Source: Kitasatospora viridis
GTDB lineage: Bacteria; Actinomycetota; Actinomycetes; Streptomycetales; Streptomycetaceae
Assembly: GCF_007829815.1 (NCBI RefSeq)
Contig: NZ_VIWT01000001.1
Location: 3,309,501-3,373,500, forward strand
Direction: 5' to 3'
DNA: 64,000 nucleotides
The translations under genes and the position numbers were made by a program. Shown piece after piece: positions 25,515 to 34,242 of this stretch (positions are counted from its first letter, which is position 1; each line of letters begins with the position of its first letter). Below the pieces are notes generated by a model. It was given only the letters and a program-made list of their open reading frames with translations, searched no databases and was not told where the DNA came from.

Positions 25515-26408
25515 GTGAGCACTGGAACTGACCCGCTGACCCCGCTTGCCGAGCTGCCCGGGGTGTCGGAGACCGTCGCCGAAGTCCGCAAGGCCGTTGA
25601 CCGGCTCTACGGGCACCGGGTGATGCGCCGCCGCGCGCCCGAGGTGACCTCGGAGGCCGCACTGCGCGGGGCGCGCGCTTCGGCGGCGCTCGCCGGTGCC
25701 GACTGGCCGTTGGAGGAGGTCCGTCGGCGCAGCGACTTCAGCGCCAGTGACCAGGACCGGACCGTCGGCGCCGCACTGCGCATCTCGGCCGAGGCGGGCC
25801 AGCTGCTGAGCGTCTGGCGGACCTCACCGCTCCAGGTACTGGCCCGGCTCCACCTGCTCGCCGTAGGCGACGGCGACCCCGCGGCCGGCCGGCCGCGACA
25901 GGAGGGCGAGCGGCCCGAGGAGCTCTTCCCGCTGCAGCTGTCGGCGGTGGAGACCGGCGGTGCCGTGGTGGCCGAGGGCGCCGCGCCGGCCGACTTGCCG
26001 CCGGCCCCGGCGCCCGCGGAGGTGGCGGCCCGGCTGGACCAGCTCGCGCAGTTGCTCGTCGCACGCACCGCCGGCGCGCCCGGCGGCGCACCGGCACTGG
26101 TCACGGCCGCCGTGGTGCACGGCGAGCTGCTCACCCTGCGGCCCTTCGGCTCGCACAACGGGCTGGTCGCGCGGGCGGCGCAGCGGATCGTGCTGATCGC
26201 CGAGGGCCTGGACCCGAAGTCCATCTGCCCGGCCGAGGTCGGCCTGGTCGAGCTCGGCACCGCGGCCTACCGGGAGGCGCTGGCCGGCTACGCCGCCGGC
26301 ACCGCGGAGGGCATGACCACTTGGCTCTCGCACTGCGGCCGGGCGCTCGGGCTCGGCGTCCGGGAGAGCACTGCGGTGTGCGAGGCGATGCAGCGCGGCA
26401 TGGTCTGA
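25515..26408 (+). CDS. Degenerate Fic-like protein
   Basis: The 297-residue protein looks like a Fic-fold relative: an N-terminal helical region containing RRRAPEVTSEAALRGARASAAL and a core motif LRPFGSHNGLVARAAQRIVL (split; near residues 208-227) that aligns with the Fic motif HPFxxGNGRxxR. The catalytic histidine is arginine and GNGR is HNGL, so AMP-transfer is improbable. A conserved protein of this kind precedes the HAD gene in other actinobacteria and has sometimes been called an oxidoreductase. A regulatory or binding role is inference. Confidence 0.7.
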   Translation: MSTGTDPLTPLAELPGVSETVAEVRKAVDRLYGHRVMRRRAPEVTSEAALRGARASAALAGADWPLEEVRRRSDFSASDQDRTVGAALRISAEAGQLLSVWRTSPLQVLARLHLLAVGDGDPAAGRPRQEGERPEELFPLQLSAVETGGAVVAEGAAPADLPPAPAPAEVAARLDQLAQLLVARTAGAPGGAPALVTAAVVHGELLTLRPFGSHNGLVARAAQRIVLIAEGLDPKSICPAEVGLVELGTAAYREALAGYAAGTAEGMTTWLSHCGRALGLGVRESTAVCEAMQRGMV

Positions 26409-26904
26409 CCCGGTTCTCCCGACTTCGGCAGCCGGACTGCTGGCCAACTCCGTCGGCTTCCACGGGACCTGGCGGAGTGTCAGCCAGGTCCGGTGGGCTC
26501 CCGCGGTCAGCTCGGTGCGGGGTCCGGGCTCCGCGACGGGAAGGGAACTGCCCGGACAAAGGGTTGCGGCGACATCCTGACTGCTGATGTCGCCGCTGGT
26601 ACAGCTTTTCGGGTGACCATGCGTGCACCGGAGTTGCCCATCAGGCGGGGATCCTGCCCGTTCGCCTGGTGCGGCGGCCCGTATCGCGGGTCGGCTGCAC
26701 GTGGGTGCTCGAAAGTTGTACGCGGTCCGTGTGGCCTGAACTGCGGTGTCGGTATGACCTCTTCGGGTCCTTCCGGGTCTCGCGGGCCGTGAGTCCTTTG
26801 TATCTCGGATCCAGGCCAAACGGAACTCGAATAGCGAAGTCTTTACCTTTTGTCCGTTTTGTTAGAGGTGTGCGCGTGCTGGGCGGGCGCGGCCGGCGGC
26901 CGGG
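26409..26904. other. Convergent spacer with hairpin
   Basis: These 496 bases between convergent genes contain no supported coding sequence. A perfect 11-bp stem with a 9-nt loop at 26566-26596 (gcggcgacatc/gatgtcgccgc) is a terminator candidate. The segment 26805-26870 is unusually AT-rich for this genome and may mark the 3' end of the HAD transcript. Confidence 0.45.
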
Positions 26905-27861
26905 TCAGACGACCGGTCGCCGACGCTTCGCCAGATGCCAGACGAGGCCGGCGGTGAGGCAGGCCGTGCCGATCGCCACGGCGGCCAGCACCGTCCGGCT
27001 CGGCGCCTTGAACTCGGGGAGCCGGCGGTGCAGTTCGATGGGCCGGTCGAAGACCAGGATCGGCCAGTCGCGGGCCGTCGCCTCCTTGCGGAGCCCGCGG
27101 TCCGGGTTCACCGCCGAGGGACGGCCGACGGCTTCCAGGAGCGGCAGGTCGGTGATCGAGTCGCTGTACGCGTAGCTGTCGGCGAGCTGGTACCCCTCGC
27201 GCGCGGCCAGCTCGCGGATCGCGGCGGCCTTGTTCTCCGCGTAGGCGTAGTACTCGATCTCCCCGGTGTAGCAGCCGTCCGAGATCCGCATCCGGGTGGC
27301 GATCACGTGGTCGGCGCCGAGCAGTGCCCCGATCGGCTCCACCACCTCGGAGCCCGAGCTGCTGACGATGACCACGTCGCGGCCGGCCGCGTGGTGCTGG
27401 GCGATCAGCGCGGCGGCCTCCTCGTAGATCAGCGGATTGATCAGACCGTGCAGGGTCTCGGCGACGATCTCCCGCACCTGCTGGACGTTCCACCCGCGCG
27501 TCATCGCCGAGAGGTACTCGCGCATCTTCTCCATCTGGTCGTGGTCGGCCCCGCCGACCAGGAAGACGAACTGCGCGTAGGCGCTCTTCAGCACCGTCCG
27601 ACGGTTGATCAGGCCGCCCTGGTAGAAGGGCCGGCTGAAGGCGAGGGCGCTCGACTTGGCGATGATCGTCTTGTCGAGGTCGAAGAAGGCAGCCGTCCGG
27701 GCCGGCCGGGTGCTCACGGCCCGGTCGGGCATCGTGTCCCGCACGGTGGGACGGGGTGCGGGTTGGACGATCGGGCCGCTGCCCGCGGCGCCATTCGGTG
27801 CGGTGTCCGATCCGGAGTTCTCGGCACCGTTGGCGATGTCGGCGTTCTCGGTGGTGTCCAC
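26905..27861 (-). CDS. HAD-superfamily IB phosphatase
   Basis: The 318-residue protein has a disordered N-terminal 45 residues, then the HAD-IB motifs: motif I FFDLDKTII (nucleophile and acid aspartates), motif II SSSGSE, a lysine in LRKEATARD, and motif IV YSDSITDLPLLEAVG. A hydrophobic segment near the C-terminus (about 290-310) may anchor it in the membrane. It resembles SerB-like HAD-IB proteins and the actinobacterial proteins annotated as morphological differentiation-associated, next to Ssd, as in Rv3661. The substrate is unknown. GTG 27861 has no strong ribosome binding site. Confidence 0.85.
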   Translation of the reverse strand: MDTTENADIANGAENSGSDTAPNGAAGSGPIVQPAPRPTVRDTMPDRAVSTRPARTAAFFDLDKTIIAKSSALAFSRPFYQGGLINRRTVLKSAYAQFVFLVGGADHDQMEKMREYLSAMTRGWNVQQVREIVAETLHGLINPLIYEEAAALIAQHHAAGRDVVIVSSSGSEVVEPIGALLGADHVIATRMRISDGCYTGEIEYYAYAENKAAAIRELAAREGYQLADSYAYSDSITDLPLLEAVGRPSAVNPDRGLRKEATARDWPILVFDRPIELHRRLPEFKAPSRTVLAAVAIGTACLTAGLVWHLAKRRRPVV

Positions 27862-28423
27862 AGGAACCGAGGATAGATGGCGCCTCTGAGGAGACCGCCA
27901 TTCGGTGGACTCAAGGGCCTCCGGGTTTGTGTTTCTGGCCGCTCGGGTACACCATGGAAGTCACGGATCGTTCGCGACCGTGCTAACCCGGTCCGGCTCC
28001 TCCCCCCCGAGTCGGGCCGTGGATAGACGACCCCCGCTCTCCCCCCCCGGCGGGGGTCGTCGCATGTCCGGGGCCATTTTTCGGGCCTACGGGTGGTTCC
28101 CGGGTGGTGCTCGGGAGTCCTGGGGGCAGCGTTCCCAGCGGGATCGGCCGGTCGGCCGAGTCCCGCTTTTTGTCACTCTGAGTAGTCGAGTTGGCGGCGC
28201 TCGGGGATCGTCGAGATGGCTCGTCAATTCCGAGTCGACGGCCACTCCGAAGAGTGAAGCAGGGCCATCCGAGTGAGTTCGGATATCCACATCCCCAGGG
28301 TTATCCACAGGATTCGACGGCTTGCTGACGGAATCCGCGACAAGCGGCACGGTGGCAGCAGACCGGCGGCGTCGAACGTCGCCGACGGACCGTCAATCCC
28401 TCTGCCACTCCTGGGAGGCAGCC
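27862..28423. other. Divergent intergenic region, HAD gene / ssd-tad operon
   Basis: No coding sequence is supported. The region holds a hairpin at 28026-28061 and two DnaA-box-like words, ATATCCACA (28283-28291) and TTATCCACA (28301-28309). It must carry the promoters of the HAD gene and of the Tad operon. Confidence 0.45.
28026..28061. terminator. Intrinsic-terminator-like hairpin in a divergent region
   Basis: A perfect 12-bp stem (gacgacccccgc/gcggggtcgtc type, 28026-28037 with 28050-28061) and a 12-nt pyrimidine loop. No annotated gene ends nearby, so it could end an unannotated short transcript or act as an attenuator. Confidence 0.45.
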
Positions 28424-29539
28424 ATGTCGACGCCCATCATCGACCCGCACGGACCGCGCCCCGGGGAGCCGGGCGGCCTCGTGCCGCTGGTGTTCACCGA
28501 GGACGAGGCGCTCACCGAGCACCTGCTCAGGCTCTGTGCCGCGATCGGCACCGAACCCCAACTCTTCGCCGGCGTGCCGCCCCCGGGCTGGCTCTGGGAG
28601 CGCGCGCCGCTGGTGCTGGTCGGCGACGACCAGGCCGACCGGTGCGCGGGCCTTGCCCGACGGCCCGGTGTGCTGCTCCTCGGACTCGACCTCGACGACT
28701 GCGACATCTGGATCCGCGGTGTCCAACTCGGTGCCGAGCAAGTGGTCTTCCTGCCCGACGCCGAGGCCTGGCTGCTGGACCGGATCGCCGACGCGGTGGA
28801 GGGCGTGGCCACCCCCGCGCTGACCGTCGCCGTGCTCGGCGGCCGCGGCGGGGCCGGCGCCTCGACGCTCGCCTGCGCCTTGGCGGTGACGGCGGCCAGA
28901 GCAGGCCACCGCACCATGCTGATCGACGGCGACCCGCTCGGCGGCGGCCTGGACGTGCTGCTCGGGGCGGAGAGCGCCGAGGGGCTGCGCTGGCCGGACT
29001 TGGTCGCCGTGCGGGGTCGGGTCAGCGGGGCCGAACTCGCCCGCTCGCTGCCGCACCCGCACGGCCTCGACCTGCTCTCCTGGGACCGCGGAGACACCAC
29101 AGCGATCGCCCCGGAGGCGATGCGCGGGGTGCTCGCGGCGGCCCGCAGACGCGGCGGCCTGGTCGTGCTCGACCTGCCCCGGCTGCTTGAGCCGGCCGCC
29201 GCCCAGGCCCTTGAGCAGACCGACACCGGTCTGCTCGTGGTGCCCGCCGAACTGCGCGCCACCGCCGCCGCCGGACGGGTCGCAGCGGCCGTCGGGATGC
29301 GCCTGGCCGACCTTCGGGCAGTGGTCCGGCTGCCCCGGCCGATCGGCCTGCGCAGCACCGAGATCGCCCACGGCCTCGGTCTGCGGCTGGCCGGTGAACT
29401 CCCCGACGACCTGGGGCTGGCGGCCGAGGCGGAGCGCGGCCGTCCGCCCGGCGAGCGCGGCTACGGCCCGCTGGCCCGCTTCTGCACCGCCTACCTCGCC
29501 GAAGTCCTGCCCACCGACGACGAAGGGACCAACCAGTGA
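28424..29539 (+). CDS. Ssd/CpaE-like septum-site and pilus-assembly ATPase
   Basis: The 371-residue protein is the actinobacterial Ssd (septum site determining, Rv3660c) member of the MinD/CpaE/TadZ family. A receiver-like N-terminal domain (1-125) precedes a ParA-type domain beginning with a divergent Walker A loop GRGGAGAST near residue 143, in which the catalytic lysine is alanine, as in other Ssd proteins. It is the first gene of the Tad cluster and should position the secretion machinery or influence septation. ATG 28424 follows GGGAGG by 5 nt. The next gene overlaps by GTGA. Confidence 0.88.
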   Translation: MSTPIIDPHGPRPGEPGGLVPLVFTEDEALTEHLLRLCAAIGTEPQLFAGVPPPGWLWERAPLVLVGDDQADRCAGLARRPGVLLLGLDLDDCDIWIRGVQLGAEQVVFLPDAEAWLLDRIADAVEGVATPALTVAVLGGRGGAGASTLACALAVTAARAGHRTMLIDGDPLGGGLDVLLGAESAEGLRWPDLVAVRGRVSGAELARSLPHPHGLDLLSWDRGDTTAIAPEAMRGVLAAARRRGGLVVLDLPRLLEPAAAQALEQTDTGLLVVPAELRATAAAGRVAAAVGMRLADLRAVVRLPRPIGLRSTEIAHGLGLRLAGELPDDLGLAAEAERGRPPGERGYGPLARFCTAYLAEVLPTDDEGTNQ

Positions 29540-30861
29540 ACGCCTCCCGCACGACGCCCCCGCGCCAGCCGCTCCACCCGCACCGCGCCTGGGGCACCCG
29601 GCCCGACCGCACCGCCGCCCGGCCCACCCCGAGCACGTTGCGCCGCCGCCCCGTGGCGGCCATTCCGAACGGCTCGCCGGGACCCTCCGCCGCCCTGCTG
29701 GATGCGGTCCGGCTGCGCCTGGCCGAGTCGGGCGCCCCGCCGACCGCCCCGGAGGTGGCCGCCGCCGTGCGCGCCGCCCGTCCTTCGCTGGACGGCGACT
29801 CGGTGCTGGACGCGGTCCGCGCCGTCCGTTCCGAGCTCGTCGGCGCCGGTCCGCTGGAGGACCTGCTCCGCTCGCCGGAGGTGACCGACGTCCTGGTCAA
29901 CGGACCGGACGAGGTCTGGGTCGACCGCGGTGCCGGTCTCAGCCGGGAGCGCTCCGTCAGCTTCCCGGACGCCGAGGCCGTGCGGCACCTCGCGCACCGG
30001 CTCGCCACGGTGGCCGGCCGTCGGCTGGACGACGCCCGGCCCTGGGTGGACGGCCGACTGCCCGACGGCACCCGGCTGCACGCGGTGCTGCCGCCGATCG
30101 CGGCCGGTTGCACCCACATCTCGCTGCGGATCTCCAGGCCCAAGCCCTTCACCCTGACCGAACTGGTGGAGGCCAGGGCCGTTCCGCAGACCGGGGCCGA
30201 CCTGCTGCGCGGGATCGTCCGGGCCCGGCTCTCCTACCTCGTCTCGGGCGGCACCGGCTCGGGGAAGACCACGCTGCTGGCCGCGATGCTGGGTCTGGTC
30301 GGGCGCAGCGAACGGATCGTCATCGCCGAGGACTCGGCCGAGCTGCGGCCCGATCACCCGCACGTCGTGCGGCTGCAGGGCCGCCCGCCGAACCAGGAGG
30401 GGCTGGGCGAGCTGACCCTGCGCGACCTGGTCCGGCAGGCGCTGCGGATGCGGCCCGACCGCCTGGTCGTCGGCGAGGTCCGCGGCACCGAGGTGCTCGA
30501 CCTGCTGGCCGCGCTCAACACCGGCCACGAGGGCGGTTGCGGCACGGTGCACGCCAACGCGGCGGGCGACGTGCCGGCCCGGCTGGAGGCGCTCGGCTCG
30601 ATGGCCGGCCTGGGCCGGTTCGCCCTGCACAGCCAGCTCCAGTCGGCGCTGGACCTGGTCATCCACCTGGCCCGCGACCCGAGGACCGGCCGGCGCAGGG
30701 TGGCCGAGGTGCACACCCTGGACCGGGGCTCCACCGGGCTCACGGTCACCGCGCCCGCCGTGATCTTCGGCCCGGACAACTCGGTCGCCTGCGGGCCGGG
30801 CTGGGACCGACTGCTGAGGCTGTGCAACGCGCGGGGCGTGCCGACGTCCTGGGGCGTCTGA
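29536..30861 (+). CDS. tadA: TadA/CpaF secretion ATPase
   Basis: The 441-residue protein is the motor ATPase of a Tad/Flp pilus. It has Walker [10 protein letters not shown] near residue 237, the Asp box VIAEDSAEL, Walker [13 protein letters not shown] and the His box [14 protein letters not shown]. The first 75 residues are basic and divergent. It starts on GTG overlapping the ssd stop codon and its own stop overlaps the tadB-like start, so four genes in a row are translationally coupled. Confidence 0.93.
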   Translation: MNASRTTPPRQPLHPHRAWGTRPDRTAARPTPSTLRRRPVAAIPNGSPGPSAALLDAVRLRLAESGAPPTAPEVAAAVRAARPSLDGDSVLDAVRAVRSELVGAGPLEDLLRSPEVTDVLVNGPDEVWVDRGAGLSRERSVSFPDAEAVRHLAHRLATVAGRRLDDARPWVDGRLPDGTRLHAVLPPIAAGCTHISLRISRPKPFTLTELVEARAVPQTGADLLRGIVRARLSYLVSGGTGSGKTTLLAAMLGLVGRSERIVIAEDSAELRPDHPHVVRLQGRPPNQEGLGELTLRDLVRQALRMRPDRLVVGEVRGTEVLDLLAALNTGHEGGCGTVHANAAGDVPARLEALGSMAGLGRFALHSQLQSALDLVIHLARDPRTGRRRVAEVHTLDRGSTGLTVTAPAVIFGPDNSVACGPGWDRLLRLCNARGVPTSWGV

Positions 30862-31913
30862 TGACCGGGCGCCTGCTCCCGTTGCTCGTGCCGATCCTGC
30901 TCTGCGGTGCCGCGCTGGGGGCCTGGTTCCGGCTCAACCGCAGGGCGCTGCGCCGGCGGCGCAGGTCGGCCGTGCTCGCGGGGGTGGGCGGTGGGCCGGT
31001 GGGCGGGCCGTTCGTGGGGTGGTGGCCGTGGCCGCGGAGTCGGCCGGGGTGGCTGGTGCCCGAACTGGTGCTGGTGCCCGGCGGGCTGCTCGCGGGTTGG
31101 CTGTTGCACTCGCCGGTGCCGGTGCCGTTCGGGGTGGTGCTGGTGGTGCCGGTGCGCCGCTGGCGGCGCAGCCGGCGGGCCGGGCGGCTGGAGCAGGACC
31201 GGTCGGCCGCGGTGGTCGAGCTCTGCGCGGCGCTGGCGGGGGAGCTGCGCAGCGGCGCGACGCCGGAGCAGGCGCTGGAGGCGGTCCTCGGGGCCGGCGG
31301 CGAGCTGCCCCGACGGCTCGGATCGGAGGCGGCCGCCCGGTTGACCGCGGCCCGGTACGGGGCCGATGTGCCCGCGGCGCTGCGCTGGTTGGCGACCCGG
31401 CCCGGCGGTGAAGGGGCCAACGCGATCGCGGCCTGCTGGCAGGTGACCACCGATAGCGGCACCGGGCTCGCGCTCGCGCTGGATCAAGTGGCGGAGGCGC
31501 TGCGGGCGGACCGGGCGCTGCGGGAGGAGATCCGGGGCGAGCTGACCGGACCGCGGACCACCGCGGTGCTGCTCGCCGCGCTCCCGGCCTTCGGGCTGGT
31601 GCTCGGCTCCGCGTTGGGGGCCTCGCCGGTGCGGATCCTGCTGCACACGTCGGTCGGAGCGGTCTGCCTGGTCGGCGGGGCCCTGCTGGAGACGGCCGGA
31701 CTGATCTGGACCGGTCGGATCATCCGGCAGGCGATGGCCGACCTGGGCATCCGGGCCGGCAGTGCCGCCCGGGTGGCCGACGGGCGGTCGCAGGGTCGGC
31801 AGCTGACGGCCGATCAGACCATGGTGCGGGCTCGGAGCCGGCCGCCGCGCCGACTCCGTGCCGCGCGGGGCTGGGCGCCGAAGCGGGGCGCCGCTCTCGG
31901 GACGCCGTCATGA
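30861..31913 (+). CDS. TadB-like inner-membrane platform protein
   Basis: The 350-residue protein is a T2SSF/GspF-domain platform protein of the TadB type. It has hydrophobic segments near 5-22, 72-105, 230-260 and 265-285, with the GspF core containing [27 protein letters not shown] helices between them. The arginine-rich C-terminal tail ([15 protein letters not shown]) is unusual but common in streptomycete versions. It couples to TadA by TGATG and to the next gene by ATGA. Confidence 0.85.
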   Translation: MTGRLLPLLVPILLCGAALGAWFRLNRRALRRRRRSAVLAGVGGGPVGGPFVGWWPWPRSRPGWLVPELVLVPGGLLAGWLLHSPVPVPFGVVLVVPVRRWRRSRRAGRLEQDRSAAVVELCAALAGELRSGATPEQALEAVLGAGGELPRRLGSEAAARLTAARYGADVPAALRWLATRPGGEGANAIAACWQVTTDSGTGLALALDQVAEALRADRALREEIRGELTGPRTTAVLLAALPAFGLVLGSALGASPVRILLHTSVGAVCLVGGALLETAGLIWTGRIIRQAMADLGIRAGSAARVADGRSQGRQLTADQTMVRARSRPPRRLRAARGWAPKRGAALGTPS

Positions 31914-32758
31914 GCGGCTTCCTCGGCCCGTACTCGGTGGCACCCGCCGCGCTGCCGCTGGGGCTCGTGGTGGCCGACGCGGTGGGCCTGGGCGTGCTGC
32001 TGGTCGCGGCCGTGGTGGTGCCGGTGCGCCGGTGGCTGGAGCGCCGTGTGCTGCACCGGCGGACGGCTCGGCTGATCGGGCCCGGGCTCCCGCCCAACGC
32101 TGAGCAGGGGCAGAGCAGATGGCGGCGGAGGTGGTCGGCTCGGGCGCCGAGTGGGCCCGCGCGGATCGCGTTGCTCGGCGGGGTCGTCGTGGCCTGGCTG
32201 CTCCCCGGCGCGGCCGGCCTGGCGATCGGAGTGCTGGTGGGTGCCGCGCTGTGGCGGTGGCTGCCGGTGGTCCGTTCGCCGACCGCCCAACGGGCACTCC
32301 GCGAGGAGGAGCTGTTGACGGCTCAGCTCCCGCTCGCTGCCGAACTGTTGGCCGCGTGCCTGGGCTCGACCGCGTCCCCGACCCGGGCCGCGGAGGCCGT
32401 CGCGCGGACCGTCGGCGGGCCGATGGAACGCCGGCTCTCCGCCACTGCGGCGGAACTCTCCCTCGGGGCGCCGCCGGCGGCCTGCTGGGACCGGTTCGGG
32501 GCGGACAGCGCGGTACTGGCCCCGCTGGCCCGGTGCCTGATCCGGACGACGGTCAGTGGCGCCCCGCCGGCCGTGCCGCTGCGCGAACTCGCCGTCTCGC
32601 AGCGGGCCTCGGCGGCCCGGGCGGCACATGCCCGGGTGCGCCGGGCGGGGGTGCTGGCGACCGCTCCGCTCGGGCTCTGCTTCCTCCCCGCCTTCGTGCT
32701 CATCGGCATCGCCCCGGTGGTGCTGGGCCTGGTCACCGGCTTCGCCGGACGCATCTGA
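31910..32758 (+). CDS. TadC-like inner-membrane platform protein
   Basis: The 282-residue second platform protein has the T2SSF domain with the LLTAQLPLAAELLAACL helix near residue 138 and membrane segments near 12-40, 80-110 and 255-280. TadB and TadC normally form the membrane base through which TadA drives pilin assembly. The start ATG overlaps the tadB stop (ATGA). Confidence 0.85.
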   Translation: MSGFLGPYSVAPAALPLGLVVADAVGLGVLLVAAVVVPVRRWLERRVLHRRTARLIGPGLPPNAEQGQSRWRRRWSARAPSGPARIALLGGVVVAWLLPGAAGLAIGVLVGAALWRWLPVVRSPTAQRALREEELLTAQLPLAAELLAACLGSTASPTRAAEAVARTVGGPMERRLSATAAELSLGAPPAACWDRFGADSAVLAPLARCLIRTTVSGAPPAVPLRELAVSQRASAARAAHARVRRAGVLATAPLGLCFLPAFVLIGIAPVVLGLVTGFAGRI

Positions 32759-32867
32759 TCGACCGTCGGCTCACTGGGTCGCTTGTCATTCGAAACCTCA
32801 AGCCAGTCAACCCCACTCGACAGGTGGTCCCCGGGCGGGACCGCCCGACAACGAACGGAGCACCCTC

Positions 32868-33329
32868 ATGACCCGCACCGTGGACACGGCCGCCCCGGTG
32901 GTCAGCTACTTCCCGATGCTGACCCACCGGCCCTCGCGCGGACCGTCGTCCGGCAGCTGCGACCTGCTCGTCAGGCGCGTCGCCCTCGCCCTCTGCGAGC
33001 AGCGCGCGATCCTCGAACCCCCCTACGCCGACCCGGTGCCGGCCTTCCTGCTGCCGCGCTACGGCGTGGTGGTGCGGCCCTTCAAGCTGCCGTCCGGGCG
33101 GTGGCACCGCCTGCGGGCCGGCGGGCTGTGCCGCCGGATCCTGGAAGCGGTGCGCAGGCGCCGGCGCCGCGCCGGGATGGCGCCGGACGCGGGGATGTCC
33201 ACCGCCGAGTACGCGATCGGCACCGTGGCCGCCTGTGCGTTCGCGGCCGTGCTCTACAAGGTGATCACCAGTGGCTCGGTCACCGGAGCCCTGACCGAGT
33301 TGCTGGACCGGGCCCTGCACTCGGTCTGA
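32868..33329 (+). CDS. DUF4244 Flp-pilin-like protein with long N-terminus
   Basis: The 153-residue product ends in a DUF4244 segment (about 108-153): GMSTAEYAIG followed by a hydrophobic helix, resembling a Flp prepilin with its G-x4-EY processing motif. It is the probable pilin of the cluster. Most DUF4244 proteins I know are short (60-100 residues); here about 105 extra residues, rich in arginine and without a signal peptide, precede the pilin core. ATG 32868 has an ACGGAG ribosome binding site; a shorter in-frame start nearer the pilin core cannot be excluded. Confidence 0.78.
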   Translation: MTRTVDTAAPVVSYFPMLTHRPSRGPSSGSCDLLVRRVALALCEQRAILEPPYADPVPAFLLPRYGVVVRPFKLPSGRWHRLRAGGLCRRILEAVRRRRRRAGMAPDAGMSTAEYAIGTVAACAFAAVLYKVITSGSVTGALTELLDRALHSV

Positions 33330-33331
33330 CG

Positions 33332-33742
33332 GTGAATCGGATGTGCGCTCGACGCGCCCGGTCGAGGGGCGGACGGTCGCGAGCCGGACCCGGGCCCGAT
33401 GCCGGCTACGTGACCGCGGAGACGGCCGTGGCCCTGCCGGCCGTGGTGGTGCTGATGGTGCTGCTGGTCTGGGGCGTGCTGGTGGCGGCGGCTCAGTTGC
33501 GCTGCATCGACGCCGCCGGGCTGGCGGCCCGGGCGGCGGCGAGGGGTGAGCACGACCCGGTCGGCCGGGCCCTCGCGGTGGCCCCGGCCGGGGCGGCGGT
33601 GGACGTGGTCGAGTCCGGCGACACGGTGCGGGTGCTGGTGGAGGCGCAGTGCCCGGGCCTCGGCGGGCTGGCCTCGGGGATGTCCATGAAGGTGTCGGCG
33701 GTCGCGGTGGCCGCCAACGAAGCGGCACTCGGAAGGGAGTGA
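33332..33742 (+). CDS. TadE-like pseudopilin
   Basis: The 136-residue protein has an arginine-rich N-terminus, then AGYVTAETAVALPAVVVLMVLLV-type sequence (split over residues 24-48), the glutamate-containing TadE motif and hydrophobic helix of minor pseudopilins. GTG 33332 directly follows the pilin stop; ATG 33341 is an alternative. No clear Shine-Dalgarno is seen, consistent with coupled translation. It corresponds to Rv3655c. Confidence 0.8.
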   Translation: MNRMCARRARSRGGRSRAGPGPDAGYVTAETAVALPAVVVLMVLLVWGVLVAAAQLRCIDAAGLAARAAARGEHDPVGRALAVAPAGAAVDVVESGDTVRVLVEAQCPGLGGLASGMSMKVSAVAVAANEAALGRE

Positions 33743-33747
33743 CCAGG

Positions 33748-34242
33748 ATGACCGGAAACGGCACGGCCGGCGCGGACCGTCGCTCGGCCGGCCCCGACCG
33801 GGGCTCGGCGACGGTCTGGCTGGTCGGGCTGACCCTGCTGGGCTTCGCGGCCTTCGGGGCCGCCCTCTCGCTCGGTGCGGTGCTCGCCGCCCGCCACCGC
33901 GCCGAGTCGGCCGCCGACTCCGCCGCACTGGCCGCCGCCGGCCGGATGCTGCTGGACCAGGACGGCGGTTGCGCCAGGGCGGCGGCGCTGGCGGCCGAGC
34001 ACCGGGCGACGCTCGTCTCCTGCGCCCCGGACTACGGCTCGGACAGCGTCGTGGTGGAGGTCCGGGTGCCGGTGCGGGGCGTGCGGCTGCCGATCGGGCC
34101 GGCCGTCGGCCGGGCGCGGGCCGGACCGGTCTGGGCGCTCGGCGACGGGGAGGGGCTCGACCTGCCCGACGTGGCCGCCGCCGCTGCCGATGCGGCTGCG
34201 GCGGCCGTCAGGGAGCGCACGGCGTCCGCCGCGGCCCCCGGC
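33748..34242 (+). CDS. TadE/TadG-like protein (Rv3654c type), no stop at expected end
   Basis: The reading frame from ATG 33748 encodes a typical helicase-neighbourhood TadE-like protein: DRGSATVWLVGLTLLGFAAF at the N-terminus, an external AARHRAESAADSAALAAAGRML helix and a conserved end near VRARAGPV-like sequence at about residue 127. The family usually stops there or soon after. Here the frame remains open through the whole antisense of the helicase gene to 36738. I set the end at the helicase gene boundary only for convenience. A lost stop, a frameshift or sequence error, or a genuine long overlap are all possible. Confidence 0.65.

Noticed and set aside
28283..28309. DnaA boxes as part of a replication origin
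   Set aside because: Only two boxes are present and no dnaA-dnaN genes are nearby; a streptomycete origin has many more boxes.
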